A stretch of 64,000 nt of DNA from NCBI RefSeq assembly GCF_900188425.1, contig NZ_FZON01000014.1, positions 1-64,000 on the forward strand. The letters are read 5' to 3'. A program made the translations under genes and the position numbers. Origin of the DNA: Antarctobacter heliothermus. Its GTDB lineage: Bacteria; Pseudomonadota; Alphaproteobacteria; Rhodobacterales; Rhodobacteraceae. This document shows, piece after piece, positions 33,263 through 41,843 of this stretch (positions are counted from its first letter, which is position 1; the number at the start of each line of letters is the position of its first letter). The notes under the pieces are model-generated. The model did not search any database, had not been told where the DNA came from, and worked only from the letters and a program-made list of their open reading frames with translations.

Positions 33263-34762
33263 ATGATGCAGGCAAACACCTCTGAATTCGAAACTCCCGA
33301 AAACCGCAAGAGCGGGTTTTCCGGACTTGCTGGTCTGGCACGCAAGCCGCGGTTCATCGCAGGCGCGCTGGGCTTTGCCGCAGTGAACGCCGCTGCCGCC
33401 GTGACGGTTCTGCTCTGGACGCCAGAGCAAGACCTGTCCACCGGTGCGGTGACGCCGGTCACGGTCAGTCGGCTGACCCCTGTCCATGTACCCGACCGGG
33501 TGATCGTGGAAAGCGTCGTTCGCCGTCTGCCCCGCGCTCAGACCTGGACGCCGCCACACCAACTGCCGGTGCAACGTGTCCATGCCAGCGCGCCGGATCT
33601 GATGCGCGCCGCGCCGTCGGGTCTGTCCGTGCCGGGTGCCGATGCCTTGCCGCAAACCGGCGTGCCGCCGGTGCCGCAGGCGCTGGCCTCTGCGCCGGCA
33701 ATCGTTTCGCCCGACCCGCACCCCGAAGTTCTGAAATCCTCGCTCATGCCGCGCGTGGCCGCACTTGCGACCGTCCGCCCCCGCATCCGCCCCGAATTTG
33801 ACCTGCCGGAGTCGCCCGAAGGCGTCCAACTGGCCGTCTCCTTGCGTCCGGTGGCCCGTCCGGAGGGATTGAAACTGCCCGACCCCCGTATCGCCGATGT
33901 GCCAGAGACCGCGATCCCCGAGACCACGCTTGCCTCTCTGCCGCGCAGCGTCGAACGGCCCGTCGCAGGGGCCGTGTGCAACACCCGCTTGACCCGCGCG
34001 ATGCCGAACCGCAAAGGCTCTGCCAAAGGCGGCAAGGCGGTCATGTCCGGCTTGATGCGCGTCAGCGGCACAGATCGTGACCGGCGCGTCGCCAGTGAAA
34101 TGATGGCAGGCAACATGCCCTCGTTCTTGCAGGATCTGGTGCCCGTCGAGGTGTCCGGCCGCGCCCGCGATGGCGCAGGGGTCAAGATCACCTTTTGCGT
34201 AACGCCAGATTACCTCGCCGTCGGCAGCGACCGCGACTTTGTCCGCGTGCCCATGGGCCTGCCCGCCGCGATGCAGCTGGCTGGCCGGTTTGACATGATG
34301 TTGCCGACGCGCCGCATGGTCGACCAGATCTATCGCGCCTCTGACAAGCGTGTGGCCCCCAGCCCGATGACGCCGGGACCGCAGATGTCCTCGACCGACT
34401 ACCTGATGCGCCACAACACAACTGTCGAAACCCAGGTGCGCGGTGCATCGGTCGCCGGTCAGCTTATCGCGGGCCACAAGAAGGATCTTGTGCTGAGCAA
34501 CCGCCTGAACAAGAACCGTGGACGCGTGGCCATCTATGGCTGGCATCGCACCAACGGCAAGGCGATCCAGCCACTCAGCACCGTGCACGGCGCGACCTAT
34601 GCGGATTATAGCCATGGGGTTCGTCTTATCAGCCAGACCGCCTATCTGAACGGACGTCCGGTGCGGCTGACCGATCTGATGGCCGACCCGGACTATGCCG
34701 ATCTGGTCAGCGACGAGGGTCCGATCCGGGCCGCGCAACTGCGCGTCGCCAGCGCCAACTGA
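33263..34762 (+). CDS. Membrane-anchored envelope protein of unknown function
   Basis: 499 residues from ATG 33263 (GAGG upstream; a TTG at 33242 is possible). A single membrane helix (GALGFAAVNAAAAVTVLLW, about residues 32-50) is followed by a long Pro/Val-rich linker (about 55-235) and a folded C-terminal domain (about 240-499) with two cysteines (AVCNTR and TFCVTP) and the notable stretch GWHRTNGKAIQPLSTVHGAT and YADYSHGVRLI. The His/Tyr/Asp/Ser-His pattern looks like an enzyme or ligand site, but I cannot assign a family. The topology is N-in with the C-domain in the periplasm. Confidence 0.7.
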   Translation: MMQANTSEFETPENRKSGFSGLAGLARKPRFIAGALGFAAVNAAAAVTVLLWTPEQDLSTGAVTPVTVSRLTPVHVPDRVIVESVVRRLPRAQTWTPPHQLPVQRVHASAPDLMRAAPSGLSVPGADALPQTGVPPVPQALASAPAIVSPDPHPEVLKSSLMPRVAALATVRPRIRPEFDLPESPEGVQLAVSLRPVARPEGLKLPDPRIADVPETAIPETTLASLPRSVERPVAGAVCNTRLTRAMPNRKGSAKGGKAVMSGLMRVSGTDRDRRVASEMMAGNMPSFLQDLVPVEVSGRARDGAGVKITFCVTPDYLAVGSDRDFVRVPMGLPAAMQLAGRFDMMLPTRRMVDQIYRASDKRVAPSPMTPGPQMSSTDYLMRHNTTVETQVRGASVAGQLIAGHKKDLVLSNRLNKNRGRVAIYGWHRTNGKAIQPLSTVHGATYADYSHGVRLISQTAYLNGRPVRLTDLMADPDYADLVSDEGPIRAAQLRVASAN

Positions 34763-34902
34763 TCATCTTGTGCTGCGGGTTCATCCTGTCTGAACGGCTG
34801 CGCGCGTGAAACCTGACGTCGCCTGACCGCCTCCGGCTGTGGCATTCACCGATCCCTCTGCGGGGTGCGGCGGTCGGCGACCCCAGAGCCAGCACACAAA
34901 AA

Positions 34903-34937
34903 AACGCCGCCCGGCCAGCTACCGGGCGGCGTTTTTC
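34903..34937. terminator. Bidirectional terminator between converging genes
   Basis: AACGCCGCCCGG (34903-34914) / CCGGGCGGCGTT (34922-34933), 12-bp stem, flanked by a run of As on the left and TTTTTCTTT on the right. It can terminate the gene ending at 34762 and the minus-strand operon ending at 34960. Confidence 0.9.
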
Positions 34938-34959
34938 TTTGGTGTCTCTTTGCCTGCCG

Positions 34960-35967
34960 TCAGTTGACGTCTTTGAAGCAGCGGAACCCGAGATGATAGT
35001 TGTGATGGCTGTTCCCCGCCATGACTCGGGTGCCGTGCCAATAGGGCGCCCTCCAGCGGCTCCAGTGGGTATGGGCGCGAACCTTGTCCCAGATGAACCA
35101 GCTGCCCTTCATTTCCGTGACACCCAGTTTGGTGCTGCCCCGGCTGGCCATCTGATCGGCAGCCAGCGGCAGGTTCATGTGTTCCGCCGCGTTGCCGTCC
35201 AGGTCATAGACCCCCAGCGGGCTCTTGCAGGCGGGAAAGCTGCCCACCGGATAGGTGTTTGATCCGCAGCCGGTAAAGCTGCCGCCGTTGCAGCTGGCGG
35301 ATTTGGTGCTGTTGGTGGCGCAGACGCCCCGTTTCCATGTCGGGCCGATGCTGTAGCGGGCACTTGGCTCATACTTGCGGTTATGCGCCGCGCGCGCGGC
35401 CTGTACGCTCATGCCAAAGAAATAGTCCGGCGGGGTCAGCGCTCCGTGTGAGGCGCCCTCCCATTCATGGGCGTCCCCGATCCGTTTGCCCTCTGCCGCG
35501 CACAAAAGTGCCGCTTCGCGCGCGCGGACCCATGTCACCGGGTAGGCCAGCGGCACGTTGGGGTATTCGAACATGTCGGCGCAGACCTTGGCATCCGACG
35601 GTTTCTGCGTCGCCGGATCATAGAGCGGCGCCATGTATTTCTCACCGCAGATCTTTTCAAAGCTCTTGTCGCGATAGAACTCCAGCGCCGGGGCAGGCAG
35701 CCGGGCCTGCGCCTGTTGCGGCGTCAGCGGGTGGCGTGTGATCGACGGATTGCCCTGCCCGATCCAGCGCGATCCGGCAAAGATCTCACGGATGCGCCCC
35801 AGTTCGGCGTCCGTGACACCGCGCGCCTCCTGCATCTGTCGGAACATCAGATCGTTGTTCTGTTGCAGCGTCTGCGCCACACCTTCGGACGGGCCAAAGC
35901 CCCCCGCCAGCGCAACTGCCAACGCCGTGCCCAGAAGTTTGCGAAACGTCACCATGGGATGCCTCAT
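34960..35967 (-). CDS. Exported SUMF1/formylglycine-enzyme-like protein
   Basis: 335 residues; signal peptide with cleavage near GVAQ-TL. The SUMF1 (formylglycine-generating enzyme/EgtB-like) fold is indicated by PVTWVRAREAALLCAAEGKR, DAHEWEGASHG, LGVYDLDGNAAEHMNLPL and the ending NYHLGFRCFKD. Whether it has the copper-binding cysteine pair of true formylglycine enzymes is doubtful; many members are binding domains. It is translationally coupled (ATGA, 35964-35967) to the preceding exported protein, so the two should act together in the periplasm. Confidence 0.8.
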   Translation of the reverse strand: MRHPMVTFRKLLGTALAVALAGGFGPSEGVAQTLQQNNDLMFRQMQEARGVTDAELGRIREIFAGSRWIGQGNPSITRHPLTPQQAQARLPAPALEFYRDKSFEKICGEKYMAPLYDPATQKPSDAKVCADMFEYPNVPLAYPVTWVRAREAALLCAAEGKRIGDAHEWEGASHGALTPPDYFFGMSVQAARAAHNRKYEPSARYSIGPTWKRGVCATNSTKSASCNGGSFTGCGSNTYPVGSFPACKSPLGVYDLDGNAAEHMNLPLAADQMASRGSTKLGVTEMKGSWFIWDKVRAHTHWSRWRAPYWHGTRVMAGNSHHNYHLGFRCFKDVN

Positions 35968-37715
35968 TTCCTCAGCAGATAGATGAAATCGCGGTTGTCC
36001 GGAAAGCCCACAAAACGCGGGATCGGCGTGCCATCGCGGCGCTTGGAGTCGATCGCGGCCATGCCGCGCACCAGGTGATGCGGCACCACGTCGCCATTTT
36101 CATGCGTGTAAACTGCCGCATAGGTGTGTTCCTGCGAGTTCATGTCCAGCAACATGGCATAGTCGCAGCCATAGGCCTGAAAGGTCCGCGCCATCCCCGA
36201 GGGTGTCGCCGTCGAGAAATAGCCGTACATCAGGAACTGACGTCCCCCGGCGGTTTTCATACAGGCGCCGCCGCGCAGGGTGCGCAGCTTGGCGTCGGCA
36301 TCGCCGGACCAGTTGCCACCCATCCAGCTGCGGATCTGGCTGCCGGGCACACCGATCCCGGTTGCGGGATCCGGTTCGATCACCGCAACACCGTTCTGAC
36401 GGGCATAGCGGATGCGCGGCAACAGCTTGTTGTCGGCCTCGGTCCAGGTGCGCATGTCGATGGTGCCATCATCCAGCACAAGGATGGTGGCCAGATCGGG
36501 CTGAAGCTTGGAAAAGATCACGCCTTCGCTGATAAAGCCGTAGTGGTGGCCATAGTTGGTATAGGCCTTGTCCGTCAGTCGCCACGCGCCATGGCTGCGC
36601 TTGAACCCGGATGCAAAGGTGCCGACAACGCGCTCGGTCTTGGCCGGGCTGAGCATCCCCGACCGCACAAGCGGATCAGAGTCGTCGATCCCGTCAGGGC
36701 CGGGAATCCGGTAGTTGCGTCCCGCCCCCGAAGGCCGCGGCGACCAGTCGACGCGCGGGTGATCGGTGCCAAGCTCATAGCCCAATTCGAATTGTTCCAG
36801 ATCGTAGGCAATCAGATAGACATCTGCGCCGCGTTCCACGCCGTCCAGACCGTTGGTTTCCCCCGGACGGTTGAGGATATCGCGTGAGATCATGCCGGGC
36901 TGCATGGCGCTGGCGTAGACACCGGGAATATCGCTGATCGCGTACCAGCTGCCCGCCTCGACGCGGCCGCCTTCGGCGCCGTCGAGATCAAAGTTGAAAC
37001 TGGTGCGGAATACCGGCGCATTGTCCAGTTGCGCCTTGCCAAGCGCCTTGACAGTTTCACCGGCATCCGCGCCTTCGATCACGGGACCGGAATTCATGAA
37101 GGCATCTTCGTAGAAGGAGCCCTTGATCATGTTGACCAGGCTTTCGCCAAAGACGACGTTGTCGCGCAGGAAATCGGCCACCGCCTCACGGTTGGTCGAA
37201 TTGCCTTTGACGCGGTTGCGCAAAAAGATCCGCTCATCGCAGATCGGCGCAAACGGCAATCCGCGATACTGCGCATCGTCCAGTTCCGGGCTGCTGCCGG
37301 ACCACGGGGTGCAGCGGAATTCCGTTGCCTCGCCGGCGATGACCAGTTCAGGCTCGGCCCCGGCGACCAACGTCAATGTGCTGTGCTCGGGATCGGCCAG
37401 TTCCAGATGGAACTTGCGCGTCGTCGACCAAAACCCCTCGGAGCTTACCGTCAAAAGAAACCAGGAATTGATCCCCGGGTTCAGGGTGACAAGTTCAAAA
37501 CTGGTGTCGTCGGCGCCGCGCGCGGTCTGCGTCGTGCGGAAAGGCTGCAATTCGAGAATCGTCTTGGTGCGGTCCTCTTCATACTGGAGCATTTGCAGCG
37601 CACGGGTTTGGGGATCAAGCAGGCTGCCCGCATCGGCCAGAGCCGGGGCGCTTTGAAAAGTAGCGGTGGACAGGGCCGCAATGGCGGTCATCCGGACAAG
37701 GGTCTTGGGTCGCAC
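35964..37715 (-). CDS. Large exported protein, possibly NAGPA-like (phosphodiester glycosidase)
   Basis: 583 residues from GTG 37715, chosen because of the AGAGGAA ribosome site and the signal peptide that follows (MTAIAALSTATFQSAPALAD). Upstream in-frame codons to 38090 read through non-coding, AT-rich DNA. The C-terminal half has LATILVLDDGTIDMRTW, then a block YFSTATPSGMARTFQAYGCD followed by AMLLDMNSQEHTY, which resembles the core of NAGPA-type proteins that hydrolyse phosphodiester-linked sugars. Assignment is from memory of the motif pattern only. The SUMF1-like partner follows with a 4-base overlap. Confidence 0.6.
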   Translation of the reverse strand: MRPKTLVRMTAIAALSTATFQSAPALADAGSLLDPQTRALQMLQYEEDRTKTILELQPFRTTQTARGADDTSFELVTLNPGINSWFLLTVSSEGFWSTTRKFHLELADPEHSTLTLVAGAEPELVIAGEATEFRCTPWSGSSPELDDAQYRGLPFAPICDERIFLRNRVKGNSTNREAVADFLRDNVVFGESLVNMIKGSFYEDAFMNSGPVIEGADAGETVKALGKAQLDNAPVFRTSFNFDLDGAEGGRVEAGSWYAISDIPGVYASAMQPGMISRDILNRPGETNGLDGVERGADVYLIAYDLEQFELGYELGTDHPRVDWSPRPSGAGRNYRIPGPDGIDDSDPLVRSGMLSPAKTERVVGTFASGFKRSHGAWRLTDKAYTNYGHHYGFISEGVIFSKLQPDLATILVLDDGTIDMRTWTEADNKLLPRIRYARQNGVAVIEPDPATGIGVPGSQIRSWMGGNWSGDADAKLRTLRGGACMKTAGGRQFLMYGYFSTATPSGMARTFQAYGCDYAMLLDMNSQEHTYAAVYTHENGDVVPHHLVRGMAAIDSKRRDGTPIPRFVGFPDNRDFIYLLRK

Positions 37716-38065
37716 GATTTTCCTCTCGCGTTGTCCCGGAAAGCGCCAATACGCTCTCAAAGGAATAAAACAGAGTCGCACGCGCCCAAGGTATACAACG
37801 GAACCTGGCAGGCATGGACAGGCGCGGGCAGTCAAAGGAACACATGACAAAGTTGCGCGCGGGAAAGCAACCCTCGAGGCAAAGCTCGCGGGGATGTTAT
37901 GCACAGGAGCCACAGCAGGCCCCGCATCACGCCCCCTTTGTCCGCTTACCGGGAACGATAGAGGCGGACTCAACCTTTTGGTGACAAACGCCGACAATTC
38001 ATAGGCCCGGCATCGCGGCATCTGGCAAATTTCCGAAGGGATTTTTGTCTCAATTTCGGAAGTCT

Positions 38066-38095
38066 GAAATTTGGCCCAAATTTCGCCCAAATTTC
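38066..38095. promoter_or_regulatory. Palindromic operator-like site with an extra half-site, upstream of the Hint protein gene
   Basis: GAAATTTGG (38066-38074), a central C, and CCAAATTTC (38076-38084) form a perfect palindrome; a further GCCCAAATTTC copy follows in tandem (38085-38095). TTCCGAA (38031-38037) and TTCGGAA (38055-38061) make a second inverted pair just upstream. The whole divergent gap 37716-38138 (423 bases) has no gene, is AT-rich near its right end, and should hold the promoters of the NAGPA-like operon and the Hint gene. Confidence 0.55.
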
Positions 38096-38138
38096 GCTTT
38101 AGTCTGGTCTAAATTGTTAATGGGGCATTCAGGGGCTC

Positions 38139-39155
38139 ATGCCGACCTACAACATCTGGGTTTTGGGCGAGAACGACGTCACCCTCAGCGGCGGCGGTCA
38201 GCTTGATGGTGTCACGCAGGGTGATGGCTCGCATCTGGTGGGGCGCACGCTGACGCTTGACTCGACCAACTGGTCGCCGATTTCGGTCAACGATGGTGAC
38301 ACGAGCTTCGCAGACAACGACACCGGGCAACAGTTGAACGGCGCCCAGACGGTCAATGGCGTCTCTTACGGCAATGGCAGCATCGTCGAGGCAGAGTATT
38401 CCTTTGACGTGTCCGACGGCACAAACACATACACACTGATCGCCTTCAACGTTCGCGACAGCTCTCCCTCCTACGCCACGGTCGAAGGGATCGCCTTTAT
38501 CGGTGATCCGGGCGATTGGCCGCCGGTTGGCGTGCCGCTGACCGTCGTCTCGGCCCAGGAAGGCCCCAGCTATGCGGCTGACGACTATGTGGAGCCTGTC
38601 TGTTTTGCGGCAGGCACCCTGATCCAGACGCCGGACGGCCCACGACCAGCGGAACAGATCAGGCCGGGACACCGGGTCACAACAATCAACGGACGCAAGG
38701 CCACTGTGCGCTGGGTCGGTCAACGGCGTTACCGGATACATGACCACAACAGGCCAATCCGGTTTCACGCCGGGGCCATCGGGAACACCCGCGACCTGAT
38801 CGTATCGCCGCAACATCGCATATTGGTCAGCGACTGGCGTGTGATGCTGTTGTTCGGGCTTGGCGGTGCTTTGATCGCGGCACAGGATTTCGTGAACGGG
38901 ACAAACGTGGTCCACGAAGATGTCGATTTCATCACCTATGTGCATCTGCTTTTTGACCGGCATGAGATCATCCTGTCAGAGGATGTCCCAACCGAAAGCC
39001 TGTACCCCGGCCCTTGCGCGCTGAACAACCTCGCGCCTGATGCGCGCGCCGAACTGCTGGCGGTCTTTCCCGAAATGCAAAGCCACAACCACGTCGTGCC
39101 CACCGTGGCGCCGACACTCAAACGCCATGAGGCCAGGCTGTTGATGACGGCCTGA
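38139..39155 (+). CDS. Hint-domain protein (autoprocessing-like)
   Basis: 338 residues. The N-terminal 140 residues are a Gly/Asp/Asn/Thr-rich beta domain (LSGGGQLDGVTQGDGSHLVG) resembling calcium-binding secreted proteins. Then comes a Hint module starting CFAAGTLIQTPDGPRPAEQI with the catalytic-type cysteine, and SPQHRILVSDW supplies the conserved histidine. Proteins of this type (VCBS/hedgehog-intein-like) are common in Rhodobacterales and are thought to be exported by type I systems; there is no N-terminal signal peptide. Its 3' end almost touches the converging oxidoreductase gene. Confidence 0.8.
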   Translation: MPTYNIWVLGENDVTLSGGGQLDGVTQGDGSHLVGRTLTLDSTNWSPISVNDGDTSFADNDTGQQLNGAQTVNGVSYGNGSIVEAEYSFDVSDGTNTYTLIAFNVRDSSPSYATVEGIAFIGDPGDWPPVGVPLTVVSAQEGPSYAADDYVEPVCFAAGTLIQTPDGPRPAEQIRPGHRVTTINGRKATVRWVGQRRYRIHDHNRPIRFHAGAIGNTRDLIVSPQHRILVSDWRVMLLFGLGGALIAAQDFVNGTNVVHEDVDFITYVHLLFDRHEIILSEDVPTESLYPGPCALNNLAPDARAELLAVFPEMQSHNHVVPTVAPTLKRHEARLLMTA

Positions 39156-39157
39156 CG

Positions 39158-40822
39158 CTACTGACCGGCCAACATCCATGCGGCGGCCTTTTCGGCGATC
39201 ATCAGGGTGGGTGCATTGGTGTTGCCGCTGGTGATCTCCGGCATGACCGCGGCATCGACAACGCGCAGACCCTGAATGCCTTTCATCCTCAGATGCGGGT
39301 CCAGCGGGGCGTCGGCATCGTCGGCGCGCCCCATGCGTACTGTCCCGACAGGATGAAAGATCGTACTGGCGATATCGCCCGCCAGCTTTGTCAGGTCGGC
39401 GTCCGATTGGTACATCACGCCGGGTTTGAATTCCTCCGGCTGATAGCCCGCCATCGCTGGTTGCGCCATGATCTGGCGCACCTGCCGCAGGCTGTCAGCG
39501 GCGACTTGGCGGTCCTCATCCGTGGCCAGATAATTCGGCGCGATTTTCGGCGCATCGCGGAAATCGTTCGATCCGATCCGGATATGCCCCCGCGATGTCG
39601 GGTTCAGGTTGCAGACCGACACCGTAATCGCCGGAAAGCCGTGCAGCGGCTCGCCAAAGGCATCCAGACTGAGGGGCTGCACATGGTATTCAAGGTTGGC
39701 ATGGGGCCGCGACGGGTCGGACCGGGTAAAGGCCCCCAACTGGCTGGGCGACATGGACATGGGGCCGGTGCGTTTGACCGCGTATTCCAGCCCGATCATC
39801 GCCTTGCCGAACAGGGTTGCGGCCAACGCGTTCAGCGTCTTTGTCCCCTTCACCTTGAACACGGCGCGGATTTGCAGGTGGTCTTGCAGGTTCTCACCGA
39901 CCTGAGGGGTGTCTTTGATCACCTCGATCCCGTGACTGCGCAGCAGGTCCGCAGGCCCGACACCGGACAGTTGCAGGATGGCCGGGGTGTTCACCGCCCC
40001 CGCCGACAAGACCACCTCAGTGCGCGCCTTGACCGTCACCGAGCGCCCTGCCCGGTTTACCACCACGCCGTCGCAGCGCAGCGCGCCACTTCCGTCGCGG
40101 GCAAAGGTCAGGCGTTCGGCCTGTGCCTCTGTCCAGATGGTCAGGTTGGGGCGGTCCTTGGCCGGGCGCAAGAACGCCTTGGAGGTGTTCCAGCGCCAGC
40201 CGGACCGCTGGTTGACGTCGAAATAGCCCACACCGGCATTGTCGCCGGTGTTGAAATCCGTGGTCTTCTCAATGCCGATCTGTTCGGCGGCATCGGCAAA
40301 ACTGTCCAGCACATCCCAGCGCAGGCGTTGCTTTTCCACCCGCCATTCGCCGCCCGTTCCATGCAGATCGGAAAAGCGGCTGTTGTCGCCGGTCTGCGGA
40401 TCGGCACCGCCATCCAGCCGGTAATGATCCTCGTGCCGTTTGAAATCCGTCAGACTGTTGTCCCACGACCACGCGTCCTCTCCTGTCAGTCGCGCCCAAT
40501 TGTCGTAGTCGCGCGCCTGCCCGCGCATGTAGATCATGCCGTTGATCGACGAACAGCCGCCCAGCGTCTTGCCCCGCGGATACCGCAGGGCGCGCCCGTT
40601 CAGACCCTTGTCCGGTTCGGTGTTGTACATCCAGTCGGCGCGCGGATTGCCGATGCAATAGAGATAGCCAACGGGGATGTGAATCCAGGGGTAATTGTCC
40701 CGCTTTCCGGCCTCCAGCAGCAGGACATTGGTCCCGGGATCGGCACTCAGACGGTTGGCAAGAAGGCACCCGGCGGTCCCGGCCCCCACCACGACATAAT
40801 GATACGTCATGTCATCCGACAT
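39158..40822 (-). CDS. GMC-family FAD oxidoreductase (choline/alcohol dehydrogenase-like)
   Basis: 554 residues. FAD-binding start YHYVVVGAGTAGCLLANRLS, GMC signature 1 around GKTLGGCSSINGMIYMRGQA, signature 2 GAVNTPAILQLSGVGP, and the C-terminal active-site block HPVGTVRMG followed by NTNAPTLMIAEKAA. GMC enzymes oxidise alcohols; BetA (choline) is the best-known relative, but no betB or betaine genes are near. The start has GGGAGAG before the ATG. Probably regulated by the divergent LysR gene. Confidence 0.85.
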   Translation of the reverse strand: MSDDMTYHYVVVGAGTAGCLLANRLSADPGTNVLLLEAGKRDNYPWIHIPVGYLYCIGNPRADWMYNTEPDKGLNGRALRYPRGKTLGGCSSINGMIYMRGQARDYDNWARLTGEDAWSWDNSLTDFKRHEDHYRLDGGADPQTGDNSRFSDLHGTGGEWRVEKQRLRWDVLDSFADAAEQIGIEKTTDFNTGDNAGVGYFDVNQRSGWRWNTSKAFLRPAKDRPNLTIWTEAQAERLTFARDGSGALRCDGVVVNRAGRSVTVKARTEVVLSAGAVNTPAILQLSGVGPADLLRSHGIEVIKDTPQVGENLQDHLQIRAVFKVKGTKTLNALAATLFGKAMIGLEYAVKRTGPMSMSPSQLGAFTRSDPSRPHANLEYHVQPLSLDAFGEPLHGFPAITVSVCNLNPTSRGHIRIGSNDFRDAPKIAPNYLATDEDRQVAADSLRQVRQIMAQPAMAGYQPEEFKPGVMYQSDADLTKLAGDIASTIFHPVGTVRMGRADDADAPLDPHLRMKGIQGLRVVDAAVMPEITSGNTNAPTLMIAEKAAAWMLAGQ

Positions 40823-40915
40823 TCATTTCTCTCCCATCGCCTTCCGACCGTGCTATAGAGAGAGAATTGACATATCCAATGACAATTTCCACATAAGCAT
40901 ATAAGAATATTTTAT
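40823..40915. promoter_or_regulatory. Divergent promoter region of the oxidoreductase and LysR genes
   Basis: AT-rich 93-base gap. CATATAA (40898-40904) and TTATATG (40912-40918) form an interrupted palindrome with a T-N11-A type centre, as LysR-family regulators bind; the right arm runs into the LysR start codon at 40916, which would give autorepression. TTGACA at 40868-40873 may be a -35 box for the LysR gene. Confidence 0.5.
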
Positions 40916-41830
40916 ATGACGCGGTACACCAACATCAATGTCCTGCTCGCTTTCATTACCGTTGCGCGCGAGGGCAGTGTGTCACGCGCGGCCGAGGTGC
41001 TGAACCTGACGCAACCCGCGGTCAGTCAACAACTCAAGCGTCTGGCGCAAGATACTGGCACGGCCCTGTTCAACCGCACCAGCAGCGGATTGGAATTGAC
41101 CGACGTCGGCGCGTCCCTGCTTTCCAAGGCCGAGGATGTCCTGAATGCCATGGACGACTTTCACCACAGCGCCCGACAGTGTCGCGGCAAGATCAGCGGC
41201 ACGCTGCGGATTGGCACCATCGTGGATCCGGATTTCATCCGGCTGGGTCCGCTGTTGCGGCGCTTGCGGGCGGCTCATCCCGACATCATCACCGACCTCA
41301 GCCATGCGGTCAGCGGCGATGTGCTGACGCGTCTGACCCGTGGCCAGATCGACGCGGGCTTCTTTCTTGCCGCGCCGGATGCTGTGCTGCTGCAATCTGG
41401 TGACGACGCCGTTCATATGATCCCGCTGGCGGAGTTTACCTACCGGGTCATCGCGCCGCCGGGGTGGCAGGCACGCGTGGGATATGCCGACTGGCCAACG
41501 CTGGCCGCGCTGCCATGGATCGGCACCCCGTCCACCTCATCGCATCACGGGTTGCTGGCAGAGGTGTTCGCCCGTCATGGCTGCACACAAACCGTCGTCG
41601 CCAAGGTCGATCAAGAGGCTTCGATGCTGGAAATGGTCCGCGCCGGGGTCGGTCTCAGCCTGTGCCGGGACTCCATTGCCCTGCATGAACGCCAGACCAC
41701 CGGGTTGGCAGTCAGCGACGTGGCTTTTGTCCCGGCGCGCCTGGGTTTTCTGACGTTGGAACGGCACCTGGACCGCCCGGCCCTGCGCGCGCTGCTGGAC
41801 GCACTGGGCCAGACGTGGACACCTGCCTAG
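40916..41830 (+). CDS. LysR-family transcriptional regulator
   Basis: 304 residues. N-terminal winged helix with the usual pattern VAREGSVSRAAEVLNLTQPA followed by VSQQLKRLAQDTGTALFNR, then a LysR substrate-binding domain (about 90-295; RIGTIVDPDFIRLGPLLRRL). It is divergent from the GMC oxidoreductase gene, so that gene is the likely target, with its substrate as inducer. It converges with the multihaem cytochrome gene, 13 bases apart. Confidence 0.88.
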   Translation: MTRYTNINVLLAFITVAREGSVSRAAEVLNLTQPAVSQQLKRLAQDTGTALFNRTSSGLELTDVGASLLSKAEDVLNAMDDFHHSARQCRGKISGTLRIGTIVDPDFIRLGPLLRRLRAAHPDIITDLSHAVSGDVLTRLTRGQIDAGFFLAAPDAVLLQSGDDAVHMIPLAEFTYRVIAPPGWQARVGYADWPTLAALPWIGTPSTSSHHGLLAEVFARHGCTQTVVAKVDQEASMLEMVRAGVGLSLCRDSIALHERQTTGLAVSDVAFVPARLGFLTLERHLDRPALRALLDALGQTWTPA

Positions 41831-41843
41831 CGCCTCTCCCCTC

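Noticed and set aside
35964-38090. 708-codon version of the NAGPA-like gene
   Set aside because: The first 125 codons cross AT-rich intergenic DNA with the palindromic site; the GTG at 37715 has a strong ribosome site and is followed by a signal peptide.
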